From: Rhynchonema sp. JSB1_4
Lineage: Eukaryota; Nematoda; Chromadorea; Monhysterida; Xyalidae
Direction of reading: 5' to 3'
Length of the DNA stretch: 64,000 nt
Assembly: GCA_030248065.1 (NCBI GenBank)
Contig: JASAMV010002079.1
Span: forward strand, 1-64,000
The translations under genes were made by a program, and so were the position numbers. Below the pieces are notes generated by a model. The model was given only the letters and a program-made list of their open reading frames with translations. It was not told the DNA's origin and made no database searches. Position 1 is the stretch's first letter, and each line of letters begins with the position of its first letter. This document shows, piece after piece, positions 41,841 to 53,164 of this stretch.

Positions 41841-44017
41841 ATGATCACAATGATGAACGTAGTCAACCCCATTCCTCCCCTGGCCGCAGCACCGAGCGAC
41901 GAGCAGTCGTTGCACTACCACGGTGGAACACATTTGTCAACAAAGGTATAATATTCAAAAGAAATGAAGACGATGTCGCTGAGCTCCTATACATACACCT
42001 GCCACCCCACCATAAAGAATACTCTTTATTGTTTCTTTATTCTTTACTCTTTTTTGGGTGCCGTTGTTTCGACCCGCGGACGGGTAGCGATGCACCAGGT
42101 CATCGTCAGTGTGCTAATACCCCAGTCGACCACGCTTGGTGATCCCAAAAACACTGACGAGAACCGGTTTCATGCTCGTGTGAAACATCACTGTGGTTGT
42201 GCAAAGGTCCCTCTTCTTCATCACAGCACACCGATCTTGTTTGGCCGACCTACTGCTCGGTCCTGTTCATCATCTGCCTGGTTGCCTTCTTGCTGCTCTC
42301 ATACGCCTGTCAGCTGTGTCGCTATTTGACTTGTTGCAGGTTGGCCCCAGGCTGTATTCTCACGACATGTTCAAGCCCGACATTATACGCAACGCACATA
42401 TATTTGCGGGCTTGGCCCATTCAGGCATTGGGCCCGTACCGGTTCTGAATATTCGTGGGCCCGGATGGAAGACCCGGGTCTAAATTATCAGGCACAAAAC
42501 GAAATCGCACAGTTTTCTGTTTCCGTGGGGCGGGCGACTTTATTGCCAGTTTCTCGTCAACTTGGGAAATTCTATTGTTGAGAAAACTACAACTTGAAGG
42601 TAAAAGGAAGCTTTTTAGCGCAGCCTATGTGGCTATGAAGGTTGGGTATAATGGTATAAAAGGGCTAACCAACCACGTTTGGCCCATCAAGTTGGATGAG
42701 TTTTTACTCATTTTTCTCATAAAAACACAAAAATTCGCAGATATTTCGACCATCAAGACTGCTATTCAGTACGCGTCATCGGTGACGCGCGCAAAACATT
42801 CGCATCAACGAAAATCGAGAAGAAACGAGAGGACAAAGTGTACGTGACGCAAAGTTTGCGACCATAAATAATACGGTGAACAAACATCATAGTGGCACTC
42901 TTCGTTATGGAAACCCCCACATATATATACATACAACAGCGGTGGATCCGACTTTTGGAAAATTGGAAAAAAATCGGAAAACAGCGAAATCACAAAAGTC
43001 GTTTTTATTCAGTGCCTGTTTTTGATATCTCAAAAATCATTTTCCATCCAGTGCTGTGCTTATCCAAATTGCGCGATTCTATCTAGGGGGTCCTTTATCC
43101 CTCTTTTCTCCGAAATGGTGCGCCCCCCACCAAGGCCACTGAGACCACAAGTCCCCTGTGCTCCACCTGGGTCTGGATCCGCTAGTGCGAGTGAAGTGGA
43201 TATTTTTCAACGCAAAGTCTTCGTCCCCGATTCGCAGTTGGACCACTATATATGGTGGATATTCTTTATAACGGCCGAAAATGCCCCCCCCCCCCGATCA
43301 CGTCACCACAAAGCGAGTAGACTGTATTCAGTGCAAGATACGTATAGGCAATCCGCCATCTCATGGCATTCAAGGCTTACATGCTACATTACTGCCGTCA
43401 ATGAATGCATTTATTCTCTTCAGTTATCCGTTGTAACATCCCCAAATTTAGCAACAGTGCAGAAAAGTGCTATGTTAAGCAGCAAATGAAAACCGGATAA
43501 ATTAAAAAGCTGTCATCAAAGTACGACACTCGCCCAAAGTGTACATTTTGTTTAGAAAATTGTGTGTGCTGCTGCATGCGCCGTCTGTATAAGAAGTGCC
43601 ATGAGCCGATGGATTGCCTGTATAGTTTATCCATCAGCTCATGACACTTTTTGTCAGCAGAAATGCTTGACAGGATCCAGTGGTGTTCCGGTTCCGGTTG
43701 GCTTACGAAAAAGAAAAGAAAGAGAAATCGGATTTTATTTTATTTTTGTGCGCAGTTTTCTCTGACATTGCCTTGCGGAGGAACAATTTTTCACAACGGA
43801 ACCTGAACCTCTCAAACAAAAGTGCCATGAGCCGATGGACGGACTATACCTATCGCCTGGCACATGTGTATGTATATCCTTCAGACACCTGCTGTCGCCC
43901 CACCCTGCGCGCACGGCGCGTTACGCGGTGCGAGGCATGCACGCCACACCACTGGTTCGACCCAAATTGCCAATTGCCCTTGCTCCTCCGCCGTATGCGA
44001 AAATTGTCGGCAAACAG
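41841..44017 (+). CDS. Single-pass membrane protein with PPPY motif (5' part)
   Basis: Exons 41841-41945, 42227-42339 and 43885-44017 agree in phase (0, 2, 0). The protein starts MITMMNVVNPIPPLAAAPSD with no signal peptide. Exon 2 is a transmembrane helix, CSVLFIICLVAFLLLSYACQ, followed by LCRYLTCC, a likely palmitoylation site. Exon 3 encodes a basic tail ending LPIALAPPPYAKIVGKQ, whose PPPY is a canonical PY motif for WW domains, such as those of Nedd4-type ubiquitin ligases. This suggests a membrane adaptor, by inference. The gene continues past 44017 (CAG|gtatgt) and its later exons were not identified. A MITE lies in intron 2, ending 36 bp before exon 3, and a TGAAACATCA motif lies 36 bp before exon 2. 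Confidence 0.6.
42091..42112 (-). repeat. Dispersed GACGATGACCTGGTGCA element
   Basis: TGCACCAGGTCATCGTCAGT on the plus strand, in intron 1 of the PPPY gene. It is followed 69 bp later by TGAAACATCA, as also seen at 61046 and 61121. Confidence 0.75.
43621..43848. mobile_element. MITE, TATGGTCCATCCATC family, copy 2
   Basis: It starts TATAGTTTATCCATCAGCTC and ends GAGCCGATGGACGGACTATA, with interior nearly identical to 17233-17462. An extra inward end (AAGTGCCATGAGCCGATGGA, 43592-43624) abuts the left side, so a second, truncated copy is joined head to tail. Confidence 0.88.
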
Positions 44018-44943
44018 GTATGTATGTACACAGTGTGTATGTAGATTGATTCATTGATTGGTGGCATAGGTTAAACTTGGTGATCCGATCCGACTATCTG
44101 ATTGGTCTGTCAAAAACATGACGACCGTTTTTGCATTCTTACGAGATGCCGCTGAGTTGGACCACTACCGTGAGATTAAACAAATCTAGCCAACACAAGC
44201 AGCTACTGTAACGCTTGTGGAAGTTCAATATGTTTAAGTGTTGCGCAATGCTGTTTCTGTGGTTGCGGGTGGGCAAGAATGTTCATGGCGTCGGTTTGCT
44301 TTTGGCACGCGCTCCACAATTCCAAAACCAATTCAAATGGTTAGGTTTATGACGTTTCGCCACCACCAGAGTAGCATCATCCACTGAAAAAAAAAGTGGA
44401 AGATTATGGCTTTTAGTCCTTCAAGCTAGACGCCTGCATGCGTTTGTAATTTTTTGTCTTCCAAAAAGCGTTTTTGTTTGTTTTTTAGGATAGCTCAACG
44501 ACGCGCGGAAAACATCAGCCAAAACTACTGACAATTGCTGAAGGGCCAACCTTGTTCTGAGACGTGTTATCATAAACGCAGCTTATTTTTATGTATTTAC
44601 GTGGTTTGATTCAAATTTCGACATTTGTAATGCACCAAAACGGAGAATTGCAATGGCATTATGTATGTGCAACACTTTCCTAGTCAAAACTGACTCGTTC
44701 TCTGTTTGTTTTTGTTCTGTCTACCTTGGACTCTATTTCTTTTGTTCAATGGGCACTTGTTATCAATCTTTTCTAGCAAGATTATTTACAAAAATAAAAC
44801 CAGTGTTTGAAAAACAAACATGTAACTTGTGACAAAAAGGCATAAAGTTATTTTGTCCTCAGTTTTCAAAATTCGGTACTGAGTTTTCTAAATGCGTTGA
44901 AATTGAAATCTTGGAAGCCCAACTCTTGAGCAACTTTGCGCTC

Positions 44944-45131
44944 CATTAGGGCGGACTTAGGTTGAATCCGGAAACCGGAATCCGGAAATATTTCCGGAAA
45001 ACGCATAATTTTTGCATGTAAATTTCTGCGTTTTCCGGAAATATTTCCGGAGTCCGAAAATGTTTTGCATTTTTGTATGCAAATTATTTCCGGTTTCCGG
45101 ATTCCGGATTTAACCTTAGTTCGCCCTTATG
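44944..45131. mobile_element. TIR element, CATAAGGGCGAACTAAGG ends
   Basis: CATTAGGGCGGACTTAGGTT and GAATCCGGAAACCGGAATCC are mirrored by CCGGATTTAACCTTAGTTCG and CCCTTATG. GGAAATATTTCCGGAAAACG-type repeats fill the inside. A fragment occurs at 7876-8021 and a single end near 16020 (AGGGCGGACTTCGGTTGAAC). Confidence 0.85.
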
Positions 45132-46004
45132 TCTCCGCATTCCGCCGAAACGTACCCAGGTATTTACAGCACCTTTCTAAATGTTCGGTTATTCTCGCTG
45201 TCTATGAAATATGACACAAACATAAAATGGATTGTGTGACACATTAGAGCGCTTTATGCAGTCTTTTTGAGAAAAATGGTCCATCTTCAGTGTCAAATAC
45301 CTACTGTAGGTATGAAGTTCTGACCTTTTAGCGCTAAGTTTATGCGCACCAAAACCCCAAAAATATATGTACGTACCATGTACAGCGAGCTTATTTGTAC
45401 TTCACCCGAACCTTGGCAACAAGACAACATGTGTTTGCGTCAAGTATAAGTACCGCTGCTCGGTTTAAAGTTTGAGCATGTGGTCTAAAGGTATAAGAAG
45501 GTGGGAAAGAGTTTGAAAAAATAAAATGCGGAAATAAAGAAGAGGAGTCAGAGTCGGCTAATGGGCAGGGCCAGGGTGCAATGAGTCAAAAAAAGTTAAA
45601 CAAACATGTAAATTTCAACGAATTTTCATTGAAAAGCCCGCAGCAACTGCAACTGATTGCGTGAAATCTACTCAACTAATGTATGTGTATCCTCCTTAAA
45701 AACCGATTTTTTCATTTTGTTCTTCGACAGCTTACACCACGGCTGATGTATGTACATACAGTAGGTATCACACTCGCTTAACGCGAGGGGTCATTTCCAC
45801 ACAACACTGCAAAGCATCTGAAAGTACATAAAACTTTTACTTTTTTGCACTTTGGCCCCTTCACATGCCAATCAAACGTGTGGCTTTACGAGACAGGTCC
45901 ACACTTGTGGTGTTTATTGCTTTTCGGCCACCTCGTCTTCAGTTGAAGGAACAAATAGCAGGAATCAACGCTGGAAAGTATTTTCTTAACAAACGTGTAT
46001 TGCG

Positions 46005-46301
46005 AATATGGCGGACGGGCAATTGAGCAAAACACATATTTGAGCAAGACCACTTTGAGCAAGTGAAAAAGAGCAGAGACCAAAAGAGCAGAACCTAAAA
46101 ACAAATCGGCCTAAGCCTAAGCCCAAACATAAAACTAAGCCTAAATGTAGCCCTAAGCCTAAGCCTGATACCTAAATCAGCCCAAACCGAAGCCATTGGG
46201 ACAAAATAAGAGCTCTGCTCTTTTGGCTCTGCCCTTTTTTCCTTGCTCAAAGTGGTCTTGCTCAAATATGCTTTGCTCAATTGCCAGGCCACCGCGAATA
46301 T
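46005..46301. mobile_element. Fold-back element with degenerate TTAGGC centre
   Basis: GGGCAATTGAGCAAAACACA, TTTGAGCAAGACCACTTTGA and AGAGCAGA at the left are mirrored by TCTGCTCTTTTGGCTCTGCC, CAAAGTGGTCTTGCTCAAAT and CTTTGCTCAATTGCC at the right. The loop reads CGGCCTAAGCCTAAGCCC and TAGCCCTAAGCCTAAGCCTG, the complement of TTAGGC repeats. Half copies occur at about 52090-52270 and 15235-15300. Confidence 0.85.
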
Positions 46302-47415
46302 TGGGCAAAGGCGTAGTTCTGGTCGAGCTTTGCACTGGATTTACCGTAGTTGAGTGTTCCCTCAACAAACAGCATCTGCTCCCCCCTTTCCAAAATCCCG
46401 CAACCGCCCCCATATACAAATCGCATATACCGTGACATTCTGTAGCGCGATTGTGCATCATCATCTTTGGTACCAAATCCTCATCGCTTTAAGACAAGCA
46501 CAAAATGACATTTATACCCAAAAACACGACATTTTTCAGTGTTTCGGCTAAGTTCACAGCTGTGCGTGGCTTTAGACCCAGTGCTCCAATTTTCCGCGCG
46601 GTGTCCCTGTGCCGTGTATTTGTGCTCCAATTGGGCTGTAAACCGACCGCTCTTTAAGCGTCCGCTTTATGGTTTCCGTTTTTCATCTTGTGTTCTTTAA
46701 AAACTCTCGAAAAAACTGCCCTATTTGAAAAGGCCTTATGAAAGTTTATGTCCCTAGGCTTTGTGTATGAACGCGGGCTTGGGTAGGTTACAACGCAAAG
46801 CATATCGGATATGTGAAGCACGTTTATCCACTGTGGTTAGCCACTGCATAGATTTTATGAGGTCTTTTGAACTTTTGCACACCGCATTTCAAAAAAAATT
46901 ATGTTGCTGAAAAATTTTCTTAACCTACCTATATTTCTCTGTGAACATCAACAAGCTTCGATGCTTTATGCTTGATTCTTGCGGCAGTGGCTTAAAGTAA
47001 ATAAATATTGTAATGTAATCCTTCTATCTTGGACCATGATGAAAAGAACGCTTCTCAGAAGGGCTACCGCATGATATATACATACAGTAGGTAGTAGAAG
47101 CTGTCCTCTAGATGGCTTGATTTTCAAAGACTTCGCTTCATGTATGCGTGGTAATGATCACAGTTCACCCGTCGTTTTGTCTCGATAAATGACACACGCT
47201 TTTTTCGTCTTTAGTTTTGCTTTTCTGCTTTTGGCAGGTTATTCAAGGTACAGAACGTGCTGCACATAGCGTTTACAAATGCTTGACATATACATATATG
47301 TACATAACTTGCTGTCGCGTTTGAAACATCAGCTGGTTTATATGGCTAAAAATCCGTGACATTTATTCGCGCAGAATTTGGTCACATTTTCCGTTCGAAT
47401 ATTTTGTGTCTTCAG

Positions 47416-50400
47416 CACTCGACCACCGGCTGAGCAGGACTTCAGCAGGATTATGCAACGCTGCTTCTTTGAGGTGATTTTCGCCAACATTTATAAACTT
47501 TATATGTACATGTTTTTATCAGCGGCATGGCACTTGACTTTGACCAACTCGAAATTTATGAAAAATATAAACATCGCGACTGAAGATTGCGTGCTTCGAA
47601 AGTGGACTGACCAGCGAGGAAGCGAGCCAGCCAGCTTTTGTAAACTGCGGTCACTTCAAATGAATAAACTTTGTTCGGGCCAATAGCGAAAAGTGTTGTT
47701 GGTGGTGGAACAGGATTGGACGAATAAGTCTGGCCTCACCACAGCAAGCTGGGCTGAACTTGAGCAAATCTATTTAATGAGCAATAAATATTCTGTTGCT
47801 GATAAATAATCTTTTAGTAGCTTTGCAACAATTGAATTTTCCATTGTCACCAGTTGCTGCGCGACTCTTCTGGCCGATACATATGTAGGTATACATACAG
47901 AGGTGTTCAAAAAACAATTTCTTATTCTTAAAAAAATGTTTCAGTTCTTTTAAAAACGCAAATAACCTTGGAAAAAACTTTTTTATATCTCTGCATTATA
48001 TGTAACGCGTAATTATATCACAAGCCGTTTTGAAGTTTACCGAAACTTGTTTGCCACATGAGATAATGCGCCTATTGTGCGTTCAATAGTCTTATTGTAT
48101 ACACTGTATGGTGTACATTATTTAATTTTTACACGTTTTTATTGTGGAGCTTGTACAGCCTGCACGCAGGTGTGAATTGAAGTGTTATTATTACTCTCGA
48201 AGCCCCATTCATTTGGACTGGTTTCTTCTTTTCAAGCCGTAAAGCTTCTCAAATATAGAAATAGTTTTCTTTTTCACAGCTGAATTTTTGTTGCGGAAAG
48301 TCAAGCTGTTCTTTTTACAATTCATGGTTGATAAAAAAACATCAGTTCACTTCGTTCAAGTTCAAAAGACGGTTATTTTCTGGCCTCGCATGATTTTGGC
48401 GGTAATTAACTTTTTTTGTCCGATCGTCAAATCAAGCGCGGCGGCGGAGGCGATGGAACAGCCCACAGCGTGAACGTTTGAACGTTCAATTTCCTGTGCC
48501 TGTCAAGCTAAAAGCCACAGAATCATTTAACTTTCTTCGGCAATAATGGTTTCCAAGCGCAGATGTATATTTTATTCGCGCAGTGTTCCTGCGTAAGTTC
48601 GTAGAACTCAACAAACAGCTTGAGTCCCAATCATACACCAAGTTGGGATCAAGTTTAAGATCCAATTACGTACCGGTATAAAAGTACAGTTTCTGTCTTC
48701 TTGAGCTCTCCTGGTTGCGTTAAATTTAGCAGGACTCTGTTGATGCTCTATCTGTGTGGTTCAGTTTGGGCTCACTCATCCTGAAGTTTTACTCCGTTTT
48801 TTTCGTGCTGGAACGATCATGCCACCCACATGGAAACAGCGCATTTCGTTTCGAAAGTTTTTATTCCGTGATGGAACTACACCTAAATGAAAAAACTGGT
48901 AACTCTTTTTAGGCGAATGGGAGTAGAATTCAGTGGGTCATACCGGAGAATGCCAAATAAGTCCCCCTTTCCGGTTAAGCCCCATCTAATGATAATTTTC
49001 AGTGCTTCACATGCTTATTACCTACAATGGTGGCGGCTTATTTCGAAAATTATTTTTTTCTGAAATTCCAAATTGTGTCCCAAATAAACCCCCAGAGAGC
49101 TTATACTTGGCATTCTCCGGTATACATAGCTTGTCAATTAGGGCGTTCAATGTTGGCTTGTTTGTTATCGTGCGACCACAAAACGGCACAAGGCCGTTGC
49201 TCTGTCATAAATCGTGACGGATATTTGTCAAAGTTCATAGAGCTCGATTTTCAGTCGTTTAGGGTGAAGCAAAAAAACGGCGGAAAACAGGCCTCTCTGT
49301 TGTTTTGGGATTGCCTGTGACGTTTTTTGACAGGCCAGATATGCTGTTCTTATTGTTTTGGAATCATATGACGACAAATTTGCTTGTTGAAGAGCACTAT
49401 TTGGCAAATGTAGTGTTAGTTATTCTATCCTGTTTTATAATTTACAAGGCAATGCCTTTCCGTTTTAGAATTCGTGCTCAAAATATGGCAATTTATTTCG
49501 ATAATTTCACTCCCGGGAAAATTAACAGCAAAATCAAGTGGAATCCGTTGTATGAAGAAGGTTGTCCGTTTTGTGAGCGCTTCCTTGATTCGAAAACGTG
49601 CTAAAATTAATGAACAGCGCTACTTTTCCAGCCTTCCAGACCCATATAAAACCAATTTGTTCCTTTTTAACAATTGGAATCCAAGGCTGCTTGTATCATA
49701 ATCAGGGTTGGGCAAAAAACGTTTTTTTTTTCAAAAAATCGTTTTTTTAAAAAAAACGTTTTTTTTAAAAAAACGTTTTTTTTTTAAAAAAACGTTTTTT
49801 TTAAAACGCCCAGATGACCAAAATATGCCACCAAAAAAATTGGAAAACGCTCATGTTGGGAAGAATACGTGGTTAAATGAAGTCATTCTATGTGTTCCGA
49901 GGCAAAATAAACAGGTTTCAACCCTTTTCTAGCGAGTTGCTAAGATCCCATATCAGACCCGCATCGTGGGACCAACTTTGGCCGGGGTCATCACTGAAAG
50001 TCAAACTCCGTATATCGACGTATCTCGACAAAGTAAAAATTGGTCGAAAATTTTTTGAAAAAAATGGGACAAAAAAATGATTTTCTTGATAATCAGGGTA
50101 CTTTCCCTGAAAAATCAGGGAAAATCAAGGAAATTCAGGATTTAAAAAAAACGAAAAACGACCCAGGCGTTTTTTTTTAAAAAAACGTCGTTTTTTTAAG
50201 AAAGAACGCCGTCGTTTTTTTTTGCCCAACCCTGATCATAATCCCTACACCCACCCGCCACTCACACATTCCTCTGTGCAGCAAAATCCCCAGAATGCCT
50301 GACATTAGCATTGTACCTTGACGAACTTTTTTCCAGGCTAATTCTGTTGTAGTCTACGCATCTGCGCGTGGTTTGGTTGCAAGCCGAGGGGTGCGGCAAA

Positions 50401-51568
50401 GAGTATCCCAAAGTGAGCGTGGTATAATATTGTAGTATTGGACACAGGATTGTAATGACACACTTGAATAGCGCGACGACTGCGTTCACGACACCAGACA
50501 CTCTGCTGCGTGTTAGCACGAAACATGCGCACGTGCTTAGACTACATTAGGATCAGTCTACTCTTTTTTCGTATACCATTGCACTTGGCGCTGCCACAGT
50601 GAACAACATTGTTCTGAACTGAAGAAAGCGCAAGCCATTTTGTGCTTGCAGCAGCAATTGTGAGGGAAACTGTTTCGCAGTTGAATGAAAGGAACAAAGT
50701 GGTGTTTTCAGTAAAGTAGAAATTCGAAAGACGAGTTCATGCTGAGCTGTTCGAACAAAAAATAAAGGTCATCTTTGCACGTTTCCGTCCGTCTAACTGT
50801 TTCTGTGCTGGCGTCGGCGCAATCCGATTACTCTGGCTTCCTATGGACACATGAATACGTTACGGTACATTAACGCCTGACATTTCTTTCACAACATTCT
50901 AAACCCAACAAGACCCTTGATGTAATTTGATTCGTGTTTTTCTCGAACATTCCACTGCTTTCAAATTCACAAAGCAGGTCATTCGTCAGGAAAAGTTTTT
51001 TCTCACTTTGAAGTGCAAAAAAAATTCCAGACACCTTCTGGCCTTTTTATGCCGTTATTACTCATCAACTTGGATAATTTTTTCAAGCATTCTTGCCTTG
51101 GCCGTTCAAACTGATATTTTTCAATAACATTCCTCATACTCGAATGATGGTCACGTGACCAAGGGACAGATCCAATTCAAATATCACGTTGTGTGATAGC
51201 TGTTCGCTTTGTGCCTTCTGAAGATCGCTTTCTTATCGACATTTATCAATAATAGTGGAACCTTCTGGTGGATATTTTTCAACGCTGCTTTGGTCCACAA
51301 TCTGCTCTTTACACCTCGTACTTACTGCTTTTCTCTATGGTGACTGAAAAAGTACCGGTCTCCTTCACGGCACTATAACGAAGGTAGACGGCATATGGTC
51401 TCCTGGTTTGGGTTTCGCGCTGCATTTCTTAGTCTTTCACCGTTCATGACAATTCGATCGCGTTGCTCAATTCGTTGAATTGTAACAGATTTGCAGAGAA
51501 TCAAACAGCAGACACTGGCTGCAGTGCGGAAAGACCAGACGATGAAGACCGAACTGACCATCGCGTAA
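47416..51568 (+). CDS. Unrecognised gene, scattered exons
   Basis: Three exons look coding. 47416-47473 follows TGTGTCTTCAG, encodes TRPPAEQDFSRIMQRCFFE and ends at GAG|gtgatt. 50652-50710 follows TTGCAG, encodes AIVRETVSQLNERNKVVFS and ends at TCA|gtaaag. 51489-51568 follows TTGTAACAG and encodes LQRIKQQTLAAVRKDQTMKT and a stop. The last two look helical, and heptad-like spacing suggests a coiled coil. An intermediate open exon after a TTTTTCACAG acceptor at about 48280 is possible. Whether all belong to one gene is not shown, because phases between the first and second do not force a link. Function is unknown. Confidence 0.35.
49703..50234. mobile_element. hAT-like MITE with ATCATAAT target duplication
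   Basis: CAGGGTTGGGCAAAAAACG and its inverse ending TTTGCCCAACCCTG bound 532 bp of poly-A/T and CGTTTTTT runs. ATCATAAT flanks both ends exactly (49695-49702 and 50235-50242). A solo right-hand end, TTTTTTTTGCCCAACCCTGC, is at about 14880. Confidence 0.92.
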
Positions 51569-51999
51569 TCGTGCGTCCCACGCCCATTCAGGCAAACATG
51601 GATAGACATTGGGGTAGGGTGTTCGCTTTTTATCGTGCTTCCTTTGGGGCAGCTTATGGATCATTGCAGTGTCAGAGATTTACGGGGTTTCTGTCAAGGT
51701 ATCCCAAGACTCAAAAGTTCCAGCCCACATAGTCGTCGCACCCCTGTTCACTTTATTCGGACAATTGCGCCTTTAACTACTATAAAACCGGTGGAGTTTT
51801 GAGATTCAAAGTGCACATAAGTGAAGTGCTCTCACACGGATGAGGTCTGGCACCAAAATGCCATGTACAAAATCACAAAACAAGGCAAAACACAACCGTC
51901 GATCAAACTTATGGGTCGCGTCTGCTTGTAAGCAGCTCTTTATGTTCACGAATGACTGATGTCACTAATTTTGACCAGCGTCATGTCCATTAACCCTGG

Positions 52000-52290
52000 C
52001 CGGATGTGGCCGGGCTATTGGACAAAGCCGGCTGGAGCAGGAAAAATGAGACCAGAGGCAAAATTACAAGGTTTTTACCTTGTTCCATTGTATTGGCTGA
52101 GGCTGATTTTGTTCGGCTTAGGATTAGGCTTACGCTTTAGACAATGATTTTGTACTTGGACTTACGTTTTAGACTTATGCTTAATGGTTTTAGGTTTTGC
52201 TCTTTTGTACTCGGCTCCGTTTTTTTCTGCTCAAGGTGGTCTTGCTCAAACCGGCTTTGCCCAATTGCCGTTCAGAAACAGTTATTGTAC
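52000..52290 (+). repeat. Half fold-back of the TTGCTCAA/TTAGGC family
   Basis: GGCTTAGGATTAGGCTTACG and GACTTACGTTTTAGACTTATG precede CTGCTCAAGGTGGTCTTGCT and TTTGCCCAATTGCC, matching the right arm and loop of 46005-46301. The left arm is missing or decayed. Confidence 0.7.
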
Positions 52291-52676
52291 CCTGCACAAA
52301 TGTTTTACAAAAATGCTCTGGACAAACTCACGCGACCAAGGGATAGATCTAACCTGATTACCAAGTTTGATATTGGCAAGCTACCTGGTCCAAATTCTCG
52401 AAGGCGCCACCAGTACCGGGGGTGGTTGCGCAACAGTGTGTTTGACATGCATACGCTCTCCACCTCGGTGCGTAAATTCCCTTTTATCCCCAAAACGTGC
52501 GTGTGTTGAACATCGCTGCCTCTGTTCGCATTAGCACGCCACAAACTGAGGCCACAAACCAGCTGGGAGTTGTCATCCATCGTGTTTGGGGGCGCACCCA
52601 CCCCCGGTCGCGGTTGTGCTTTCGAGAATTCGGGCCTACTGTACGTTAGGACATCGATCGTTTTTTTTTGCTTCAG

Positions 52677-53138
52677 CGGATAAAGCGTGTCGAGCGACGC
52701 ACAGCGCTGACTACGATACTTGTGGTGGGGCTGATACTTGTCCACAACACGCAGCATCAGGCAGCATCAATTGCTTGTATGATGTCCGCGCTGATATTGT
52801 ACCGCTGGATCGGTTCAGGTACGCAAATGTATATATTTCAATATTATGAAAATTTGTTTTGAATAATAGAGCGTCCACAACTTTTACTCGAAAAATTTTT
52901 TTTGTTTTTGCAATTCTGTAATTATTGCTTACATTTTTCATCAACCCAAGATTTTAATCGAGACCCCTATAAGATCGATATTGAGAACACCATAAATTTC
53001 CTTAGAGACTTCATACTGTAGTCCGTCGGTTTAACAGATTGACTGAACAACATTTATGGCAATTTTCTCAGGGCAAAATACGGTGGCAAGATTCCAGTGG
53101 TGGACGGCGATGATCCAACCAATCAGCATCAAGCACAG
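52677..53138 (+). CDS. Two coding exons just upstream of the scaffold gene
   Basis: Exon 52677-52818 (acceptor TTTGCTTCAG, donor TTCAG|gtacgc) encodes DKACRATHSADYDTCGGADT and later DVRADIVPLDRF. Exon 53072-53138 (acceptor TTTTCTCAG, donor CAG|gtgacg) joins in phase 2 and encodes AKYGGKIPVVDGDDPTNQHQ. The second ends only 26 bp before the ATG of the scaffold gene, and its frame does not continue into it. They may be 5' exons of a longer isoform that skips the first scaffold exon. An exon at about 53789-53834 (VWNEDRIELFDRVR) would accept phase 0. The product is not recognised. Confidence 0.45.
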
Positions 53139-53164
53139 GTGACGACATTATACCTTGACAAATC

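Larger units (their letters stand above)
44018..47415. other. Gene-poor stretch
   Basis: No splice-supported exon was recognised. It holds the TIR element at 44944-45131 and the fold-back at 46005-46301. An open frame after an acceptor at 46558 (+) has no family support. Confidence 0.45.

Noticed and set aside
42455..42847. 130-codon plus-strand open frame
   Set aside because: It lies in intron 2 of the PPPY membrane-protein gene and has no splice sites, signal or family resemblance.
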